The notes: a model not told the origin generated them from the sequence alone. 64,000 bases of DNA from Nemopilema nomurai (GCA_003864495.1 ML133426.1:2418001-2482000); one strand, 5' to 3'. Positions 1-12,181 are shown, numbered from the stretch's first letter. Numbers and translations: made by a program.

Positions 1-543
1 CAAGGAAATATTCCAACAGACTTTCCACTTCTCTTGGCATCCTTTTTTTTCAAAGTATCCAAGGAATTTGGAATAACAGGACTCAGTCGCCACTTCAGTG
101 CAAATTTGACCCTGGGTGTCAACTCAATTGTGGATTAACTCTATTAGTGGAGTTGATAAATGGATAGCACAAGCTTTAGTTTGAGGCAAAGTTTGTGGAG
201 ACTATCCGTATTTATCAACATCTAGCAGCCTTTCTTTATAGTTTTTTAACATCTAGCTCGTATTTATAAATACCTAACATCCTCTCTTCTCATTTCAAAG
301 AATGGCACGAAATGGTTCTTTTATTTTCTTGCAGCAATAAATTATTATGCCTAAATCCCCAGACCTTTGTTTGTGTTAGTGTCATCAGCTGCTTTTGCTG
401 TAAAAACGAAGATTATGTTTAATGGGGCTTTTTGATGTTGGAAATATTCTTCTTCCAGCTTTGAAGTCATGCTTTTAGGCTATTATTCATATGCTTGAAT
501 CACTACCTATTTCTTTAAAAAATGTACCATCCCTTCCTTTTAG
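1..543. other. Intron or 5' flank of the TRAF-like gene
   Basis: No coding exon is visible here on either strand. The stretch ends in a pyrimidine-rich acceptor (cttccttttag) directly before the TRAF exon, so I read it as intron. The missing first half of the RING finger was not found here and probably lies upstream of the window. Confidence 0.5.
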
Positions 544-1819
544 GATGTGCAAGCCATGCTTGGAGAGTCTGCCTGTGGCCACAAGCCGAGAAGCAAAACT
601 CTGTCCAATAGATTTGGAAGAAATTGCTTTATATTTTCCAGATAGATCAGCCCTCCTGCAGATTATTCAGTTGAGGGTTTTCTGCACATTTCGAAAGCAG
701 GGCTGTTGTTGGGTTGGCATGATAGTTGAGTTTGTTGCACACTTAGAGGGTGCCTGCAAATTCGCTTCCGACTGGAAAGTGTGCGACTTCTCTGTTATAG
801 GCTGTGAAAGGAAGGGATTTGCGGATGCTATGCGCGAACACTACGAGAAAGACTGCGCGGTGCACCTGTCGTGCCTGGCGGAGGTGCTCAAGAAACTAGG
901 CATTGCGAATGGGCAGGCGCGCTCCGTCGAAGAGAGCATGTCGTTTACGTACAATGAATGTCAGGACAAGATTAAAGAGGACAACGATAGCCTCTTAGCG
1001 ATGCGAACTTCAATTCAAGGCTTTAGCGCTGATCTTGATAATGTTCAGTCGCAACTGACTAGGCATAGCGGTTTGGAAGCCAAATCTGATTTAGTTAACC
1101 AAGAATCGAATGTATCCACAACATTAGCATTAGCACATGTAAAGGACCTGGGGAAGTGTTTCGAATCACTCGAAGCAGAGATAGGACAAATAGAGATTGC
1201 ACTAAGTGAAAGAAAAGCCAGGACTGTAGACGTTTCTTCTAATCCAACGCTGATTACAGCTCAAGCCGAAAGCGTCTCCAAATTAAAAAGCCTCGAAAAG
1301 GAGCGAAAGAATCGGAAAGAAAACCTAGCAGAAATTGACTTGAAAATTCGTTTGTTTCAGGCAACGACTTACAGTGGAAAATATGTATGGAAAATTGACA
1401 ATTATTTCCGTCGAATGACGGAAGCTAAAGAAGAAAAAATAGTCGAGTTGTTTTCACCGCCTTTGTTTAGTCACCATTTCGGGTACAGGGTGTCGTGCAA
1501 GATTTGTTTGAATGGCAAGGCGCCTAAAGACGGTTATGGTACCCACGTCGCTTTTTATATGATACTAATGAAAGGAGAGTACGATGCTCTCCTCCAATTT
1601 CCGTTCCCGAGGACATTTCGTGCAACGTTGCTTGCTGAAGACCAACGTCATAATATAGAGAAGGTGATCGAGCCGACCAGTGGCGAGGCCTTCCAAAGGC
1701 CAGCACGTGAGATGAACACTCCGGTTGGATACGAAAAGTTTGTCTCTCATCAGGAATTGGCTTCTGGTCGCTACATTTGGGATGGTTCACTCTTCCTTAA
1801 AATTGATTTTTCGAAATAG
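544..1819 (+). CDS. TRAF-family protein, 3' coding exon (RING remainder, zinc fingers, coiled coil, MATH/TRAF-C)
   Basis: This is the last coding exon of a tumour necrosis factor receptor-associated factor (TRAF)-like adaptor, a cytoplasmic family that links receptors to E3-ubiquitin signalling. The exon opens with the tail of a RING finger (MCKPCLESL, later LCPID), which needs upstream exons for its first cysteines. Next come degenerate TRAF-type zinc-finger segments (VCDFSVIGC...HYEKDC), a coiled-coil stretch rich in Lys and Glu, and a C-terminal MATH domain that starts near SGKYVWKID and ends LFLKIDF. An in-frame ATG at 491 lies before the splice acceptor and is very likely intronic, so the true start is off-window. 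Zinc-finger, coiled-coil and MATH regions all sit in one exon. The nearest named relatives are TRAF6 or TRAF3-like proteins, but the subtype cannot be fixed. No AATAAA is obvious just downstream. Confidence 0.85.
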
Positions 1820-2561
1820 CACCTCTCCTTTGCGATTTTGTTTGTTGAATTGTTTGGCAGAAATTAACAATAGTCCCATCTCAAAACTACGGTTTTCTAA
1901 AGTTGCCTTTATTTGTCCGTGGGTTGCTGTCAACACCGTAAGCCGCTCTTACACGGTCAAATTTTGTCGAATTCGACCATGTCGAATCAAGTTTTTTCAG
2001 ATTCATGATAAGGTTTTGTCGAAAAAAGATTAGTTAAAAACCTCAATTTTGTATTTTAAAAGGCTTTAGAAGTTACTTAAAGGACTTATGCCACCTAATT
2101 TGGCGCCAACTATTTTTCGTTTGATAATGGTAAGTAATGACTATCTGAACATATCTGCAAAAGAGTTTCACTAAATGGGGTTTTTAAAGCCCCCAAAAAG
2201 GTCGTTCAAATTTTGGCGGGAAACCCGTCACGTGATGCTGTGACGTAGAAGTTGACAACCTCCGCACTGTAGGCATTGCTTCAGGGGATCTTTTAAGAAA
2301 TTTTTACTGGTGGGGAATTTACGCAAAAGGGCACTTTCCTTAATGTAACGCAACTGACGGCAAAAACAAAAGTAAAGGGACGAGTATGCATAGTTGGTAA
2401 GGTTTTCACTGTCTTGCACATAACTCCTTACACCCATGCAGCGTATGGTTAGAAAAACACTAGATAAAACAATTTGAATATAGTACTCAAGATCATGATG
2501 CTTTCTGCATTTAGAGTTATAAGAATAAACTTTTTGGTACAAATATTTTGCTATAAAAGTC
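1820..2561. other. 3' flank of TRAF gene and end of hAT relic, no gene
   Basis: No convincing coding exon. It holds one copy of a 22-bp motif (2076-2097) repeated at 4624-4645, and a motif near 1950-1975 that resembles one near 46059-46084. The part after about 2180 probably belongs to the end of the neighbouring hAT relic. Confidence 0.4.
2076..2097. repeat. 22-bp direct repeat, copy 1
   Basis: The motif cttaaaggacttatgccacc, continuing ta, matches 4624-4645 at 21 of 22 positions in the same orientation. The two copies bracket the hAT relic. Confidence 0.6.
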
Positions 2562-4650
2562 TTAAAAATGTCTGAAAAACTTTCCCACGAATTTCCGTCT
2601 GCTGTATGTATCAAAGTTTGGTTGACGGTTTCGTCGCTCACGTGCTGAAAGAAAATGGGCAACAGCTGGCCGTGGATCATAATGAGCTGTTCCAACACCG
2701 TTTGTCAACACTGTTCCAACAGTCATGTTTGTTCTTGAATCTTCAACAATGATGTTATGATGTGACACAATCCTCTCGGTTTGCATGGAATGTGGTGACA
2801 TACTTCCAATAGCAGCTAGCACTTTTTGCACGGTGCCATCTGTAATAGACAAGAGCTTTCTCAGACGTACTGATAGTTTACAACCAATGTTGCTTCCTTC
2901 TGGAAGATGTGGCACTTTTTCGATTTTGTCCCATTGTTCACAACATTCATCTGCAAAGCGACCCTCTTCCACTGGAAAAATCCTCTGGGTCATCCCTATT
3001 CCTTTTTCCACAAATTTCCCCAGGGTACTTGCACTCAACAATTCGCTCATACTCAACAAAATTTCTTCTTGCTCTGGGTGCAGACGCTCACTTAGAAAAT
3101 TTTTCGCTGAAGATGTTATTTCAATGCGAATTGCAGATTCATTTCGTCTGTTAGTTGGCACCAAAGTGTTGTGCGTTTGTCTTGCTCTTGGTTTGGATGT
3201 TTTCCATGGTAAGTGTAGTTTTTGATTCACGCTTTCCTGGGTAGGGTGTGCCGCTCAACAAATCAAGTTTCCTTTGTGCCATGCTAGAACAAGTGAATAT
3301 ATCTGGAAGCAGAAGATCATCCCGTTGCATTTGCTTCTCTAAGCTTGTGAAAACCTCGAATATATCACCCATTAGTGCTGTGAGCCAAATCTGTCTTTCG
3401 TTCCACGTATTCAGATATCCTGAAGCCTCCCGCTTATATTTGCGGTCTCCATTTCTAGTAATTTCTCCCCAAACTTGTTAACATCCTTTGATGTTCATAA
3501 GAACAGCATCTATTAGTGAGAGGAAATGTTGAGCAAACCGTACGTCATGATGGCGTGGAAATTGCTTCATCTCAATAGCTGCTTTCTCCAGCATTTTCTT
3601 TTTTAAAGTTGATGTACGAAAATATGTAGCAACACCAATCAGTGATGACTTCCAAATCTTTAGCTCTGGGACAGAATTGATAATTGCCTCGGTTGCAAGA
3701 TCTGAACGATGGGCACAGCACCAGAATGTAAAAATGTTCCTTTCCAACTGGTCACCGAGAAGCTTCCAAAGCCCGACATTTCGCCCAGTATTTGCAGCTT
3801 CACCATCCGTTGTTATTCCGACTAATTTATCTTCATTTGCCTCACATACCTTTAAAGCTTGATTCACAGTCTCGAGCAAGCCATGGGCCCCTCTTTCTTC
3901 TGGAGAGTGCATCACGATAAAAACTGTACGCCTGTCGCCATTTGTCATTGACATTGTACTACTGACAAACTTGTGATCTCCAATGTGCTTACTGACGCTG
4001 CCATCTATTTGAATGCTGTAGACTATGCATTCCAGAAACATTTTTCTTACTTTCTGCAGTTCAATGGCTTGAACTGAAGACAACATATCTCTGTAGCACA
4101 TTGGATCCCTGTAGTGTAACTCAGCATTTGTTGGTTTGAACTCTGGTAGAACTGCATCTGGACCTTCATCTTCCATAAGGGATATGAGTCGAGTGGCTGC
4201 AAGCGTTGTTAAAGACCTTGCTGGCCATGAGTGAGCAGAAATAGTTTCACAAAGACAGTCATTGTATAAATCAAATGCCATGTTTACCAAAAATTTAACT
4301 AAACTGGTGTTGGCTTTTTTTAAACCGTTCAACCATGGATGCTTAGCACTTTTCTCTTCCCACATCAGCTCCAATTGCTTCTGATTTCTCGTTGCTTTGT
4401 GCATTTCTGAAAATACATTATCTATTAGTAGGTTGAGTCGTTCTTCATCATCTGCTCTGACCCCATTTGCAATACCAATTTTTCCATTTCGTGAGTATTT
4501 CTTTGCCACGTCCAAATATTCTTTGCATAAATTGCAAACAACATGAAGACGTTTTCTCCCATTCTTCTTTGCTGTATAGCTTTGCAGTTCTGGAAAACTT
4601 TCAATAATGAACTTAAGATCCAGCTTAAAGGATTTATGCCACCTATTTTA
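2562..4650 (-). pseudogene. hAT-superfamily transposase relic
   Basis: This is a decayed hAT-type transposase read on the minus strand. The longest intact block (4515-3478) carries a zinc-binding CNLC just upstream at its N-terminal side, a DDE-like core (QIDGSVSKHIGDHKF), the aspartate motif GITTDGEAAN and the hAT signature FTFWCCAHRSDLA. A second block (about 3160-2640) has the C-terminal part, with the SPHSMQTERIVSHHNI stretch typical of the hAT dimerisation region and a DPRPAV tail. Stops and at least two frame changes separate the blocks near 3478 and 3372-3230, so one complete protein cannot be made. It resembles the KIAA1586/ZNF862 type of hAT-derived proteins, but that placement is from memory of the family. 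No terminal repeats were identified with confidence. Confidence 0.75.
4624..4645. repeat. 22-bp direct repeat, copy 2
   Basis: This is the second copy of the motif at 2076-2097, with one base different (gattt instead of gactt). It overlaps the N-terminal coding side of the hAT relic, so it is not a simple target duplication. Confidence 0.6.
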
Positions 4651-4972
4651 CTATGTAATGTTGGCATTACTTTGTATAGGCCGTCTACCCGGTAAGTGCA
4701 CTTGGGCATCATTTCTTTTGGAATTTTTTCATAAGTATGGATCCATATTTTTGTAAAATAATTGTTTATTGATTAAAAGTTAAGAGTACCTTTGAAATTA
4801 GAAAAAATATACCTAATTGTGTTACCAACGGATGCATGCCGGCAGTACGGGGAGTGCCGACACACATCACAAGTTTCCATGGGACGGAACTTTGCGGAAG
4901 CGCTGGGTGGCACAAATAAAGTGAGAATGTTTTAGTGTAAGTCGGCACTCAAGATTTACTTGCAGGGGCGGA

Positions 4973-5534
4973 TCCAGACGTTAGCAACCTTTGCGCAAGC
5001 ATAAGTCAGATTTCCTCAAACAATTTCCTTTTGCATCAATTAACGTCTCCAATGCCACAAAAATTCTTCCTGTTCTCTAGAATTACATGACAACCTATTG
5101 CCGCTATTGCTGTTCGTCAAGCCAATGGCAGGAAAGTTGAGCTATGCTAAATTTGGCGCGAGCATAGGTGAAATTTGAACTGTCGAATAGGAAGCCGAGT
5201 TGACCTATGCAGTTGTTGTAGAAAGTGTCCAATAAAATTCGGTGCAGACTCAAATAACCAATCAAGATACAAGTTGCCCTTGTGATTTCCTTTGTTTCTG
5301 TTCTGTGAATGTGACGCATTCCTAACAGAAAACAGGGATCAAAGCCTTTGTTGGATTTTATTATATGATTTTAACGCTGACCACTAACAAAAATTATGAT
5401 CATATGACCAACAAAAGAACAATAGTATTCACATAAAAGGGGTGTGGCCTTCATTTTAGACAGCCTGAAGGGCGTGGCTTTAAAAAATTCCCCTTCCTTC
5501 GCTGTAGTCAGATTTCTCCCTGAATCCGCCCCTG
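4973..5534. mobile_element. Non-autonomous hAT-like element (MITE)
   Basis: The ends are inverted: CAGGGGCGGATCCAGA on the left (4973-4988), and on the right 5521-5534 reads CAGGGGCGGATTCA on the reverse strand. Ends starting CAGGGGCGGAT are typical of hAT elements. The flanks share only ACTT, so a clean target duplication is not proven. No open reading frame inside looks like a transposase. Confidence 0.65.
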
Positions 5535-5561
5535 ACTTATTCTTAGGTTCTATTAACTTGA

Positions 5562-5693
5562 GGGCCTCCGACGAAAGGGGTGCCGAGGGGTCATGGCCTT
5601 TTTTGTAGAACAATAGAGCTTTTCTAAATATCTTTTGTTATGATTGTTAAAGTCTTCCTTGGCCCCTCCACTTTCCAACCTGCGTCGGAGCCC
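5562..5693. mobile_element. Short MITE-like element, copy 1
   Basis: The ends are inverted: GGGCCTCCGACG at 5562 and CGTCGGAGCCC ending at 5693. The inner 96 bases (5598-5693) reappear in reverse orientation at 36008-36103 with about three differences, which shows it is a dispersed repeat. It lies 28 bases from the end of the hAT-like MITE. Confidence 0.65.
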
Positions 5694-5939
5694 ATTTAAT
5701 AGAGAGTTTCCGATCGCCGACACATAAAAACAAATTGGGGTATTTGGGGCGGGGCACCTTCACTCTAAGTCCAAACCAACCATGTCCAAACCACACATGT
5801 ATCACTTTTGCATGAAATAAGTTTAGAAGTCTATGAGAAGCGAGAATGAATTATCAAGGATAAATTATCATGAATAACCGAAGCCAGTAAAAAATTCACA
5901 TTATCTTCAAGACTTCAAAACTTCACATTATCTTTGCAG

Positions 5940-6187
5940 AAGGGACTAAAAAATATTTAAAATTGAATTCATTCTTTACGTCTATGTTTGAAAATGAAAA
6001 GTGCAATGCGAAAGAACACATTCAGCTGACAGACACTATTAAAGCTACTTTGGAACACGCCAATTTTTATGTGAAACTGAACTTGTCGCACAGCGAAAAG
6101 TGTCATTTGGGTAGCTGTATCGATAAAATGGAGATAATTCTTCAAATACATGATTACTTGAAATCAAGCCTAAATAAACAGCGTTAG
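5940..6187 (+). CDS. Possible terminal exon of an unrecognised gene
   Basis: A good acceptor (ttatctttgcag) precedes an open frame that ends in TAG at 6187, and AATAAA follows at 6221-6226. That spacing is what a real last exon would show. The peptide of about 80 residues is hydrophilic (KYLKLNSFFTSMFENEKC near its start) and matches no family I know. The upstream exons were not found, and the transposon relics around it make a chance or transposon-derived exon equally possible. Confidence 0.3.
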
Positions 6188-6220
6188 CCAAATTTTATAT
6201 GTTAGGCTACTTGTTCATAC

Positions 6221-6226
6221 AATAAA
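6221..6226 (+). terminator. AATAAA poly(A) signal candidate
   Basis: A canonical hexamer 34 bases after the stop of the candidate terminal exon. Confidence 0.35.
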
Positions 6227-6229
6227 AGA

Positions 6230-7008
6230 TCTTTCTCTCAAGCAAGTCTACAAATGTCCGTACTGAAAGAGCTTTTGCAAGTTTGGGAAGTCATCGTCCA
6301 ACACTGTCAATTACACTGTCTTTTTCTCTAAACTAGAGAACTGCCTTTCAAGCGCTTCTTTCACTTCGTGGTCTCCCATTCTATCGTCATAATCATGTAA
6401 ATTGCATCTCTAAAATGATGCAACAAAGCCCAAAAGTTCGGTATATATATTGTACATTTTTATGAAAATCATTCAATCTTTAACATCTCTATGTTGACCG
6501 TCGGAAAAATGAAACAAGCGTGGTAAGAGAGAAGAGTTGGAATGTGGCAAGGAGACTCGTGTTCCCTTCGAACCTTTTTTTGTTGATTCCAGGCACAGTG
6601 TCCATAACTGCATAAAATGTATTGCATGCCCAGCGACTTTCTGTTATTTCTGTTGGCTAATCCTCTGTTTCTCCACTCCAGGCATTTGGAGATGATTTCT
6701 TATTTTTATGGATCTCCATTTTAAGAGGGTAAAATTTATGGGAAGTACTGCAACAGGATGCCTTCTCGTGAAGCCAATCTCTCAGGCAAACTTGATGTTG
6801 TGGTGAACAGAGATTCACTCGATCGTCCGTGAGGCAAATGTTATGAAATAAACTGTTTTTTAGGCCAATGGATAAAGGCTCTTTTCGACATTTGTTTTCC
6901 AGTTTCACTGCTATTTTGTCATGTCCCCTGCAGCGGAAAATGTGAACCTTACCCCCTTACCCATCACAAAAATTGTGCGTATCGTGGTTGTTTCCTCCAA
7001 CTTGCTTA
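6230..7008. other. No gene seen
   Basis: Short open frames only. A stretch near 6250-6320 reads on the plus strand as TERAFASLGSHRP, which faintly recalls the C-terminal part of hAT transposases, but it is too short to call. Confidence 0.4.
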
Positions 7009-7541
7009 GGTTTACACCGTAGGCGCCGACTTTTACTTTTCCCAGGGGGGGCTCAAAATTAGAGAAATTCTCTGTCGCTTTAATAACATAATACAACATA
7101 TGTAGTATGTATAATAACAAAATAAAACATTTCAATAAAGCAGATATAACATCATGGTCTACAGTGTCATCAGTTTAATTCTTTGATTAGTGTTTCTTCG
7201 ATAGAATAAACAGTTTGATCAGTTTGACCATTAAGACACCGGTCGATTTCCGCATTAGACAAGTTAAAATATCAACAAATGACGTAGGAGACAGAAAGTT
7301 TTGACTAAATTTTTTACAAGGGATTTATTTGATTCAAATCATTCTTTAACAATAGATAAATTTCACATTTTTGAGACTTAGAATATACATGTACCTTCCT
7401 TCAGCTGTTCTGCGCTGAATTTTAAGCCCAGTGGTGGATTTTAAAAGAAATTCCCAGAGGGGGCTGAGCCCCCCCATAGCAGTTCCCAGGGGGGGCTCGA
7501 GCCCCCGAGCCCCCACGTAGTCGGCGCCTCTGGTTTACACC
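7009..7541. mobile_element. 513-bp non-autonomous DNA transposon with 10-bp target duplication
   Basis: GGTTTACACC occurs at 7009-7018 and again at 7532-7541. Between them (7019-7531) is an element whose ends are inverted: left GTAGGCGCCGACTTTT, right, read in reverse, AGAGGCGCCGACTACG, which share AGGCGCCGACT. Runs of G and C (CCCAGGGGGGGCTC and its inverse) lie just inside each end. A 10-bp duplication fits a Mutator-like element, but the class is not proven. There is no coding capacity. Confidence 0.75.
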
Positions 7542-7903
7542 CAGCCTTTCCTGACACTAACATCTAGTTTATGGTGGATGAAACATATAATACTTAAGTA
7601 CTTTATTGCTCTATCGGCTCATTCCCTATTTGGCTAGGACACCTTCGGTGCCCTAGGATTTCTTTGGCAATTGCCCCCCGCTCCCCCAGCCAGCACGCCA
7701 CTTGCAATCAGGTACCATCACAAAATTATTTCAAGTGATGTGAAAAAACAAAATTATATGCACGTGAAGTCTTATGCATCCAATTGAGCGAGTTTAAGCT
7801 AGAAAATTTATGATGGGCACGACACTCGCTTTGTTTGTACATACATGCCAGCATTCTCATATGAGATTGACATAGCTTTATCAAAATGTAATTGATAATA
7901 CAC

Positions 7904-8057
7904 GGCCAGCGCCACAAATTTGAAAGTGGGGGTGGCCAAGGCTTAAAAAGTAGGGTGCTAGGTTTTTACCCCTTTTGCGGCAGCTTTAAAACTACTTTCT
8001 TTGCAAAGAAGTGGGGGGACCATGGCCATCCTTGCCCCCACCCAGTTGCGCTGGTCC
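7904..8057. mobile_element. MITE-like element with imperfect inverted ends
   Basis: The left end GGCCAGCGCCAC and the right end, read in reverse as GGACCAGCGCAAC, are similar. The inside is rich in G and C runs. AT-rich flanks (ataata on both sides) could be a target duplication but are low complexity. Confidence 0.4.
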
Positions 8058-8302
8058 TGTAATAATAATTTGGACGTGGTTTAGGGTAAGGAGAATTGTG
8101 ACAAATCAAAGGTTCGTTTTAGTTTGCTAGGAAATCAAGAAAATTACAAAGAAGTAAGAAAGAAACATTCTTTTAATGTAGCTTTCCTTTTGACACTCCG
8201 TTTGAAATGGTAAAACAAGTCAATCACAAAATCATCGACTTGCAATGACAAGGCTTTGGCTCCTTTTTGAGCACACAGCTAAATGACATGGGCAACCAAC
8301 AT

Positions 8303-9109
8303 CTAGATTTTTTGGGTTGATTCAAATTGAGCATCTCGGTTCAACTTCAGGAGACTTCTATGCTTGCCAACCATCGCACTAGTGTTATCTGACGAATAGG
8401 TACAGTAAGAGTCCCATATTAAAGATGCCTTATTCAAAGAAGAGCTGCATGTATCAAACATTGTCTGACCATTGCTGCCCTTGTCAATATCAGGCATGTC
8501 TAGCAATGAAGTTGTGATAAGCCCATCCATTGCAAAGTGCCTAATAAGTATTTGGAGAAATTTGTCATTTTCATCACTGCTGCCATCAGTAGCAAGACCA
8601 TGCCATTTGAAAAGATCTGATTGGTTTAAAAAGATATAAGATTGCCGACAGATTCTTTAGCTATTGCGCCAGATGCAATATGAGTTGTTTTTGTTCGACA
8701 TGCATACTTCTGTGCAATTTTTGAGTCTGGGAACATGGTCCTAAACAATTTTCCCGCATGATCTGCTGTGGCGATTGGGAGATTGTGTACACGTAAGAAA
8801 CCTGTAAACAACAATTCAGCCTTTGTGACCTTTTCGTCTATCGCAGAACTCCCACAAAGAAAACTGGTCATTCTTTGAGTTAACTTAGAGGCCTTAACTG
8901 CTTCTTCGTGTTTTTTAATATCAAAAGCCTTCTCACATCATTTTCCCCACCATGGCCTATACTGAAGTCGGCATTGCGCATAGCATATAGCTTTCACCTC
9001 TTTTTGATGATTTCAGGAATGGATATTGTGTCTTCCACTTTTCTTTTCGAGATTCGAATTTCACGAGATATTTCTTCTTTTTCCTTTTTGGTTCACCATC
9101 GTCCGCCAT
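8303..9109 (-). pseudogene. hAT-type transposase N-terminal fragment
   Basis: A transposase relic on the minus strand begins at the ATG at 9109 (MADDGEPKRKKKKYLVKFES). It then runs through a damaged zinc-finger part, with stops and frame changes between about 9000 and 8870. The better-preserved blocks read TGFLRVHNLPIATADHAGKL and DSYCTYSSDNTSAMVGKHRS, which are characteristic of hAT transposases with an N-terminal zinc finger. The C-terminal half, including the dimerisation domain, is missing. It is a different lineage from the relics at 2.6-4.7 kb and 44-46 kb. Confidence 0.7.
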
Positions 9110-9550
9110 TTTTAGAAGAACTGCAACAACAGCGCCAAACGCACATGCCTCAGCGACAGAACTTGCGTAATGTTTTCATTGGTCAAATGTCAATCAAAAA
9201 CGTTTAAACAAAAAAAGGTTGAAATGTTGAAACCGAAATACCCTCGAGATTTGTTACAAGAACGCATTTCAGTAAAAAAATATCTCTCTAATAAGAAATT
9301 TAAAGCTCTAAAAACTCCGGGAGTTTTTCTCTAATATCATGAGAGCGTGCGGGAGGTCACTGTTGAGTCGAAATATCGGGAGGTCCCGCAATATGCGGGA
9401 GTTTTGGCATGTATGTTTATAGGTTGAATTATCTTTGATGAAAGCACTAATACTGGTGGCTGTTAACAACTATGATAGCTTCTTATGAGGCTCTTTCATT
9501 TTAGTAGCAACGTTTTTCGGCTTCACGGAGTGACCTATTTACCCATTGGC

Positions 9551-9711
9551 CTACTGGGCCCGGGGGCCCCTTAAAGGTTTTTAATTTCAATTTTATTTCA
9601 AAACTTTTCGAAACCTTTACAAAGTGCTGTTGACGGATTGAGTAGCATGACATCAGCTACTCGGGCATTTTTTAGGAGGCCCCATTTACTTTGGGCCCAG
9701 GCCCCGGCAGT
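9551..9711. mobile_element. GC-rich inverted-end repeat, MITE-like
   Basis: CTACTGGGCCCGGGGGCCCC at the left and GGGCCCAGGCCCCGGCAGTC at the right form an imperfect inverted pair that stands out in AT-rich surroundings. No target duplication was identified. Confidence 0.35.
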
Positions 9712-12181
9712 CATAAATGCGGCCACGAGTCTACCTATCTAAAGCCTATCAAAGACAGTAAAACATGAAGGAAAGGGTTTCAAAATGTTAGGGGCTCAAA
9801 CAAATGTTAAAACAACTCTATGAAATATAATAATTTTACGGAAATATTGCTCGTGCCTCTTTTCCTTGCACTTGCTAGGTGAAAGCTGAAAGTAGCCACG
9901 GCTGCTCCCGGCTCACTTGACTTTCAATTAATTTTTTATAAGTAGAGACATCAAGCCTGCACTTAAATGTGCACGGGATCAGAGTCATTTTGCGTGTCTG
10001 CGAGGTAGGTTGGTCGTGGGCCTCAGTGAGGTAGTTATTGCTGCCGTAAAATTTTGGTTTTTCTTTTAATTTTGGTAAGCCAAGCTTGTCAGCCGCTGAT
10101 GTTCAAATTCTGGGGCAGCTTTTCAGCGCTAGCATCCTGAAGCAAAAAAAAATAATCGACCCGTCAGGCTAGGCCGTTCTCAATGACCTGCGGTAGAAAT
10201 GTGCTTCGCCATTCTTGCTAGCGTTCACTGCTACCCCTCTAATAAATGTATTTCATAAACACTCTAACGCTATATTAAATCTTTGAATTTAATGCTAATA
10301 AACTCAATTCTTCGTAGGTGTGGCGTTTCAAAACTTGAGTTATTTTTGGACGAGTTAGTCCAAGAAACAGGTGGATGATTTCGATTCAAACAGGTGAAAT
10401 ATTAACTCAGTCGTTTTCAAACGCTTCGTTTATGATAAACTTAATTTTAAGAATGATTTGGATATTTGTTCCCTTTATTGTGTGTTTTTTCTCCTAGATT
10501 AGGCACTCTTTTTGCTGTTAATGTTGCCATTCAAGGTTTGCAATTTATTTAAATGCCCGAATCGGACCCTCAGCTTGAAACAACGACCAACATCAATCCT
10601 AACTCCTATTAAATGAAATGTTAATGTTAGTCTCCCTATTGTTATGGTTTTTCTTATATGAGTGTTTACTTAATGCACTACGAAAAAGACTATGTTGTTA
10701 TAGGCTGTTATTTGTTTGAAACAATGCATCCAATACGAGATATGGCCTATGAAGGTTATTATACATATGTAAAATTGATCTTAAGAAATTAAATTATTCT
10801 TAGAAAATGAATCCGGAATTCCTAAATTTCAATCAACCCAATATTGCACTATTTTCACCGCCATTTTGAGACCAAGCTGTTGCAAAGGTGTTGGTGAGAG
10901 GCAGCCAGAAACCTCACGTTTCTGGTAGTTTGGAAATACTTTAACGACTTGCGAGAAATTTATCGAGTATATGCTTTTTTTGTTTTATAAGGAACCTACA
11001 TGTAAGGGGCCGAAGTATTCTAAGAACTTATACTGCTAAAAACGAATTCCTAAGGGACTTTTCGATTTGAAAATTTTTTAATAACTGCAAGCATACAGGC
11101 CGGTTCCATTCGTTGGCAGCCAGTACTCGGAAAGATTGTTTGCTATGTGAATATTACATTACATTGGATGATATTAATGAAAAATACACGATCTACACAT
11201 TGATTAAGATTTCATATGAATTTGTAAAACTTCGTTCCTTTTGTGTTTTTCCTGCCTCTACACAATTTTTATGACAATTGATATGCAGTGAAAATTGAGG
11301 AACTAATAAGGAACTTTTTGTACTATGATTTGGTTATTTGAGGTCTATGAATAAGGAACCTTTGAGCCTTGAGGTAGATTCCTTCTTAAAAGCCTCTATG
11401 TACTTGATTAGAAATGAAGTATTGAAAACATATCAGTGGAACCCTTTTTGTTCTGGACATGAGGCTCTTCTAAGCACTTTTTGACAGACACGCATAACAT
11501 GATGGCCATGATAAAATTCGGTTGAAATTTGATGGTTGGATAAAATGACAGGATGAAGTTGATAGTATTTGAGTCACTTTTGATATATCATAATCATAGC
11601 TGCTAAAATGCACTGTAGCGTTGTTTTGTCCTGCTGTTATTTAAGAAGGTATGAATACTGCAATCTTTTTGTGCTTTTACAACTCACTTGCCAAGTTGGT
11701 ATTTTATGCAACTACATTGGAAGGAACCATTTCTTTTGTGCAAAGAAGCCATTCACCCCATTAGCCAATTGATTGACATCCGCATGTATTGGCTTTGGAC
11801 TACTCTGTTTTCCAAGCCAGCTCAATAGGGACTCAGATCATTTTGGAGCCTAATTACAGCTTTTTGATCTAGATTTTGTGTGTTTGGTTTTCAACTTTGG
11901 CAAGAAATAAACCTACATGTGACCTTTGTAGATTTGCTTTTCAAAATTTAAATTGCAACTTCTAAATGATCTGAATGACCATTTTTAATTAAAGTGACTA
12001 CTGACAGACTTGTTCTTTTCTAGATTGCTTTCTAAAGATTTGCCACTCAGCCAAAATTGATTCTACAAACAGAAAACTTGAGTTTGGCCCTTATCAGTGG
12101 CCTTATAGAGTTTGTATGGTTGGAAAAGATTCAAGAACTTCATATAATCTGGAAAATTATTCAAAAAGAACTTTATTATTT
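9712..12181. other. 5' flank or non-coding first intron of eIF5
   Basis: No coding exon is visible on either strand in 2.5 kb. A non-coding first exon and the promoter of eIF5 probably lie here. A possible 5' UTR acceptor (ttattatttag) ends at 12181, about 40 bases before the eIF5 start codon. Confidence 0.4.

Noticed and set aside
491..543. Start codon at 491 for the TRAF protein
   Set aside because: A splice acceptor ends at 543, and the RING finger is cut in half there, so the ATG lies in an intron.
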